In this document: piece by piece, positions 58,450-64,000 of the stretch
Layout of the letters: every line of letters begins with the position of its first letter
Position numbering within the stretch: position 1 is the first letter of the stretch
Assembly: GCA_036785705.1 (NCBI GenBank)
Contig: JAWUZG010000356.1
Location: 124,001-188,000, forward strand
From: Acanthornis magna
Taxonomy: Eukaryota; Chordata; Aves; Passeriformes; Acanthizidae
Direction of reading: 5' to 3'
Length of the DNA stretch: 64,000 nucleotides
Translations under genes and position numbers: made by a program
Notes under the pieces: generated by a model
Seen by the model: only the letters and a program-made list of their open reading frames with translations
What the model was told of the DNA's origin: nothing
The model's database searches: none

Positions 58450-58473
58450 CTTAAAAAAAAAAAAAAAAAAAAG
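58450..58473. repeat. Poly-A run
   Basis: More than 20 consecutive A on the plus strand. No retroposed gene is recognisable before it. Confidence 0.85.
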
Positions 58474-58997
58474 TTAGATGTCTCTTTCCTGATTATTGAT
58501 GAGAGCTGTATTTTGGGTGATAAAATACAGAGGAGATGCAAAGGTTGCTTCATCAGAAGAAAACAGCAGGAGCAAGTCTCTTGAGGATTGCCCCCCTCTG
58601 TAGCTGTTGCAGAGAAAGCAGACCTTGATAAACCCTGTGCACAGGTCAGAGCTTTCTCCAAGCCTGAGAATTACTAATGGGAATCCATTTTTCCCTCTAG
58701 AGATAGCCAAAGGAGGAATGGGCTGACTGGCTATTAAATGAATGTGGCTTTAAATGTAGACAGGCATTTAAAGCCTTCTGCCATACAAATTAGAATTTCT
58801 GCTTACGGAATCACATTTTCATGGAATATTTTTCATATGAAAATGCAGTTAGCCTAAGCCCTCCACTTTCAGACAGTGTTTAGAAAGAAGTGTTATGCTC
58901 CTAGAAAGGAAAAGAAATGCTGTTCTTTTCATTATGCACTTTAACTTTTCAGTGTCTTTATGCATTCACTTTTATTTATTATTGCAGGTGAAAATGA

Positions 58998-59074
58998 TGT
59001 ATTTTTTTTTTTTTATTTTTTTTTTTATTTTTATTTTTTTTTGGGGGGGTTTTTTTTTTTTTTTTTTTTTTTTG
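58998..59074. repeat. Poly-T tract with G7
   Basis: About 75 bp of T-runs broken by single A and one run of seven G; a minus-strand poly-A. Confidence 0.9.
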
Positions 59075-62000
59075 TTAACTGGCCTGGAGAAAGAGTATGC
59101 ATTGGTGGGAACTTCAGACAGTAATGGTAAATATTGAGATATCTGTGTCACTAATCTGTTTGCACTTACATGAAACTTAGGTAATGGCAATGTAGTTCCT
59201 GATCAGTGAATGAAGGACTTAGAAATTAGAAAATAACTTCTGTCAGGAAAGATGAAAAACTAAATGGACTTTGTCTCCCTTATAAAATGTTGTAGTGTCA
59301 TTGATTCAAAATTTTTATGTGATGGATGAGCTCACATATATAGCAAAGAATTGCCAAAGCTTACTGTAAAGTCTCATAAACTCTCTATATGGAGAAATGC
59401 TGCAATGGTAACTTTCTCAGACCAAGGAGTTTAGAATTATATGCTATCTGTGTCTAACACCACTGACAATCAGTACAGATATAGAACCCAGTTCTACAAA
59501 TTTCTCTTTGATTTTATGGATGTTGGGATTTAACAGAAAATTTTTTTTTGTTCAAATCTCAGCACAGTAGGCTAAAGGCTTCTTGCCACCAAGAGAGGTG
59601 AAATAAGGGCAGTAAAATGTTGGTAAGCAAGCAACTTTTCACCTTCTCTTTCAGATTTCACTCTCCTATAATTATTTTAGACATTTCATACTGCATGGCA
59701 ATAATAATAGTACTGAAATTTATCTGAATGAAATGAGATTTTTTTTTCTTATTATTTAATTCACTTTCTGTGAGTCTTTATTTTCCTCTTTCCCTCTGCA
59801 TTTTTTTTAATCGTTATTCATTTTTGTTCAGTGCTAGTAGTGTAACAATTCCTGGAATATACTTTAGAGATTGTGCAGTGAAGGCTCAGAAGATTTCTGA
59901 AGTTTGAAAAACACTGAAATTTCCAGTAGACCAGAGAGGCTTATAAAAAATTTCCTATAAAATATTATCATAGCTTATTCCTACCTCTCCAGTGGGCTGC
60001 CCAAAAGAGCTTTCATGGCTGCATGCCATTAGTCACTGAAACTATACGATAAAATAGTTTTGCTGTAGTTTTGGAGAACCCCAAGAAGCAAGGACTGAAG
60101 TTACTTCCACACTTGCCTTCCGTGTCTGTACATAGAAGCAGATGATTGTCCTCTAATGTAGGGCCTTGAGAGGGATGTAGCTTTGAGAGGGAGAGAACAG
60201 TTGCTGTGAGACTGGTGTTTTGGGTTTTCTGTAGGGGTAGTCAGACCTGTGTGAGATGGGAAAAGCTCCTGGTGGAGACATGGAGGGTTCAGCTCTGGTG
60301 AATATGGGAGAAAGCACTTTGCATTGACTTCATGTTTACAAAATTGAAATATTTCCAAAACCTACTGTAAAGTGGAGATAAAATAATATGTAAGATTTTA
60401 TCTTATATAAAGATGTAAAAACACTCCAGGTGTGAATTGAAATTAGTTAATAATACTTAGCAAAAGCACAATGCCTTCAAAGATGTACTGTCATTGAAAA
60501 CTGTTTTAATGATAATTTTTTGGTCAGCTGTTGTAGCATTTCTCTTTTAAAGGAAAACTTTAATGGCAATTTATATATGCTTTTAAATGTAGTGGGTCTC
60601 TCTGAAAGAAATTTGAAAGCCAACAAGATAGGATAGGTTGACATAAGAAAAACAGTGCTAATGAATAATAATATGCATTATGCCATTAATGATAAGTCGT
60701 CCCTTACAGTGCAGGAAAATAAAGGGGAGGTCACCAGAGAGAAAAGAATGAACAAAAATGTGTCTGTATATACAGAGAGGCTGTCCTCTCTCCCTCCTCC
60801 TCAGGCATCCTACATCTGAAATCCTTTCTCTTGATAGGAAACTAATTACACAGAGGTTGCCAACCCTGTTCTCTTTCAAGTATTAAAACAGTGGAGCATC
60901 TTTCTCAGTCCAGGTAGTAATTAGTAGTCACCTAGTTGCAAGGCAAGCGCAGTGTTATAGGTGTTCTGCTCAGAGAGCATTGATTTGAATGAGAGCAGTA
61001 GAAGAGTTCACTTAAATTCCTGATGAAATTTTTTTAGTTCTTCATCATGTGCCTGATTTCCCCTGTAGTACATTGCTTTTTCTCATGCCCCCTGTCTCTA
61101 TGCTACCTACTGCTTATTTTGCTGTCTGCTGTGTAGTCATTCATGGAACTCGTGGGTCTGTGAGATGTGCAGTCTTCCCTCCCTTTGGCTGATGGATTAT
61201 TACTGTTAATACTTCCACTCAAGTCTGGGGACTGTTTTGGGCGAAGCAGCCGTGAGCTAGAGGAACAGTTCTCTTCATCTGTGAAGAGCTGAACATGCAC
61301 TTGGTAGTCCCCATGATGTTAAATAGATAAGCTGCTTTAATAAACCGATTCTGGCCAAATCAGTCTAAAAGGCTGCAGTCTAGAAGGCTGTTTCTCGTTT
61401 TTAATGCTTTTGGAAAGCCAGAGATTAATTAACTTCACTCCTCTTGAAAACAGGAAATCTGTGCAACAGCTACCAACTATATCTTTAATTATTGCATGCT
61501 CTGGAATCAAAACTGTATGTGGTTTATGAAGTCAGCTCTGTTTCAACAGCATAAACAATTTCTTGAAATGGAATTTTAAAACTTAGCACTGTAATGCTAT
61601 TGTTTGCCTTGCTGATCATAAATGACTGACACGTTCTGGTGTGTTCCCTTCACTTTCTCAATCCTTTCCTATTTACTCATGGACTGTAGTTGGTTAATAG
61701 GACACTCATGCCAAGGAGGATCTTTATAGATCTCAAGACCTGGCTATGTGTCCATGTATGAACACACAATTTCACATGCCTGAAATCAATGTCAGGATTT
61801 CTTCAAAATTCTATAGTAGACATTCTACAATGTCTGCAATTTAGACCATTCTCTAAATTTGTAGAAAAGAAATGGAGAAAAGGAAAGAGAACCACATGTG
61901 GAAAAAAAAATCCCATGAAACAAAATTATTATAAAATCAGGCAAATATTCAAATAATGGCAGGGTTTGTTCTTACAGTTTGCCTGAACTCTCTTTCTCTT

Positions 62001-64000
62001 TTATTCTACTGGTGTGTATTGTATGGAGCTGGCGCTTGCTGGTATTGTCTGCTAGAGTATTGAACAAAGTCCTGGTGAAGTGAGCAGTCTCCTAGAAACT
62101 TGTGGTTTAGCACCCAGCCTTTTCTTCGTCTGCTTCTGAAACATCACATGTTCCATTTTTCACTGTTGAGAGAAGTCTGTACTATGCTTAAGAAAGTCGA
62201 TGTCATTGAAGAAGTACTTGTAACAGTTTCTGAATTTTCTTTTCAGACAAGACTGGCTATGTATTTAATTATTAATTTTAATTATTTATAGATTTGGAAC
62301 CAAATATTCGAGTCTCTCTACAAATGATTCTTCTGGATATGAAAGACTTCTCCATGTGCACCTTGAAGCATGGACCGCTTCATGGCAACACTTTCTGTTG
62401 AAAGCGTGCTTTAGATGGCTGTATTGAGTAATCCTTCTTATCACTGTTTTGTTTCATCCTGTGCAAACCAATAAGTCCTAATTCTTAATGTGCATTTTCC
62501 AGAATATCTGGGGGTTTGTTTCAGAGTTTTGGAAAATTGATAAAAATTTGGGAGGGCTTTTAGGGGGAAAGAGGGGAAGGCAGCAGATGATTTAGGTGAG
62601 TGACAGACTTGGCTTGGTGCTATATGACTTTGTACACTTAGATAAACTCTTTTCTGTGTACTGTTATGTGTATGTTATTGTTCAGGGTGGCTGTAGAAGT
62701 AAGTTTGGTGATTTCTTTAGATCTCAGTTCTTCCCTGGGCTATTCTGTAAGTGGGATAACATTGCAGCAGGAGCAGTGTCAGTATGCAGAATCAATGTAT
62801 GCCAGCAACAGGAGAGGGCCACAATGCAGGGGTGGTTTTCCAGACGCTTATATGAGGGACTCCATATTTTTTGTCCCAGTTTCAGTGGATGTATAACAGA
62901 TAGTTAAAAGAGGATTTATTAGTCACTGGCCATTCTGCAGGCTAGAGGACATGGAAAGTGACCCACTTCCCACTTCTCCAGGTGACTTTTTTTTTCAAGA
63001 GTGGTGCTTCTATTTTATTCATTTTTATAGATAAATACATGGAGCTTAAAGGATGGTTATCCTATTCCTCCCATGAGTAGTGTGCTTGTTTTAAAATACA
63101 TAAATAAATGAAACATTGTTATTCTATATGTTGGTTTGGTTCTCTCTAGTTATTCTTTGGGATTTAAAATGTGCACCTTTGTGTGTTTGTATATACAGAA
63201 GTACATGCTTTTAGTGATTGAAGGCTTTGTTAATAGTGTGGAAAATTTTCATTTAAACTTTGCCACCCATAAAAATTGGTATAGTTTACATTCAGAGTTG
63301 TCTTCTGTTTTTTGGTGTTTTCTATGGTTGTGTGGGCTTTTGAGATCAGCTTTATGCCATTACAATTGTTGGCAGGTATTCAAGCCTTAAAATAATTGCC
63401 CATCTGTGTGACTCTCAGTGAAAAATTAACCATTCAGAAAGAGTAGCTGTGACATAATTTGAAGTCTGATTTGACAACATGTAAGATAACAGAGGAAAGT
63501 GAGAGGTAACATAATACACAGTCTATCAAGTAAGATTGTTCATACATCTCTGAATTAATGATTCACAGAAATGGCAACTTTAAGAAGCAAGAGCCAAAAA
63601 AATCCAAGCAGAATTTAAAGAAAACTCTGAACATGAAAGAAGATGTAATCGAATGTTTCTTAGCAGAAAAAACTGTACAGAGAGGAACACAAAGTTTGTG
63701 TGTGTGTTGGGGGGCAGTCAGGGGGTCAGAAAGGGCTGGAGGGGAAAAGAAAAAGTAGTATTGGAGAGAAATAGGGAGAGAAAAAAGTATTCTTGCTGTT
63801 TGTGGGAAGCCAAAGTTTGTGAGAATCAGTTTTCCGATAAACTGCTGGTTTTGGTCAGTGATTAAGGGACGATAATATCTTTCTCTGAACCCTTAACTCT
63901 CGTAACTCATTACTTGGATGAATGTCAAGATACTGATAGGGGTTTCTACTGCAGCTGTGTGTCTGAATGTTACCTGTTTGCTCTAATCCATTCAGAGTGA

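Larger units (their letters stand above)
53216..64000. other. AT-rich non-coding DNA to window end
   Basis: No exon, RNA gene or intact mobile element could be supported. It holds poly-A and poly-T runs, a three-fold 15-bp TTAGCTGTGGTTTA repeat at 57281-57321, and scattered short open frames without recognisable domains. Confidence 0.5.

Overview
The window is nuclear DNA of a bird, most likely a songbird. It holds split vertebrate genes with GT-AG introns, CR1 LINE 3' ends of avian type, an avian sarcoma/leukosis-like LTR, several avian endogenous retroviruses (ERVs) and GC-rich minisatellites like those around passerine MHC genes. There are no prokaryotic-style genes, CRISPR arrays or operons. 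No tRNA or rRNA gene was recognised.

Layout. (1) 1-5280, minus strand: ERV1, a 5'-truncated gamma-like provirus running from reverse transcriptase through RNase H, integrase, a Cys-rich reading frame between pol and env, and env, to the start of its 3' LTR. All parts are broken by stops or frameshifts. (2) 7201-17796, plus strand: ten exons that match the Sema domain of semaphorin-4D (SEMA4D). All keep GT-AG borders and compatible phases, but two carry in-frame TGA codons. The signal-peptide exon and every exon after the Sema domain are missing. Two solo LTRs of 288 bp (10479-10766 and 17056-17343) lie in the introns, and the first splits the polypyrimidine tract of an acceptor. (3) 20753-24217, minus strand: ERV2, an integrase remnant lacking its catalytic core, a nearly open envelope gene with one TAG, and a 3' LTR. 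(4) 24450-36450: a repeat-dense block. It has three copies of a GC-rich element (two minus, one plus), a CTTT tract, a second ERV2-type LTR, a 2.6-kb TCC-type array, CTGGGA and CCCTGAACCCC-type minisatellites with an MHC class I-like promoter stub between them, a 580-bp palindrome and another LTR. (5) 39403-49678, plus strand: seven exons of FBXO15 (F-box protein 15), all open and in phase, with an ASLV-like LTR and a CR1 piece in introns. The 5' end and last exons were not found. (6) 49679-64000: AT-rich non-coding DNA with a CR1 fragment and simple repeats.

The two host genes do not form a functional unit. SEMA4D and FBXO15 lie on different chromosomes in human (9q22 and 18q22). A degenerate SEMA4D next to FBXO15, MHC-like debris, dense ERVs and satellite suggests a low-recombination or mosaic chromosome, such as the avian W or the songbird germline-restricted chromosome. 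That is inference; a rearranged autosomal or Z segment, or a misassembly, remains possible.
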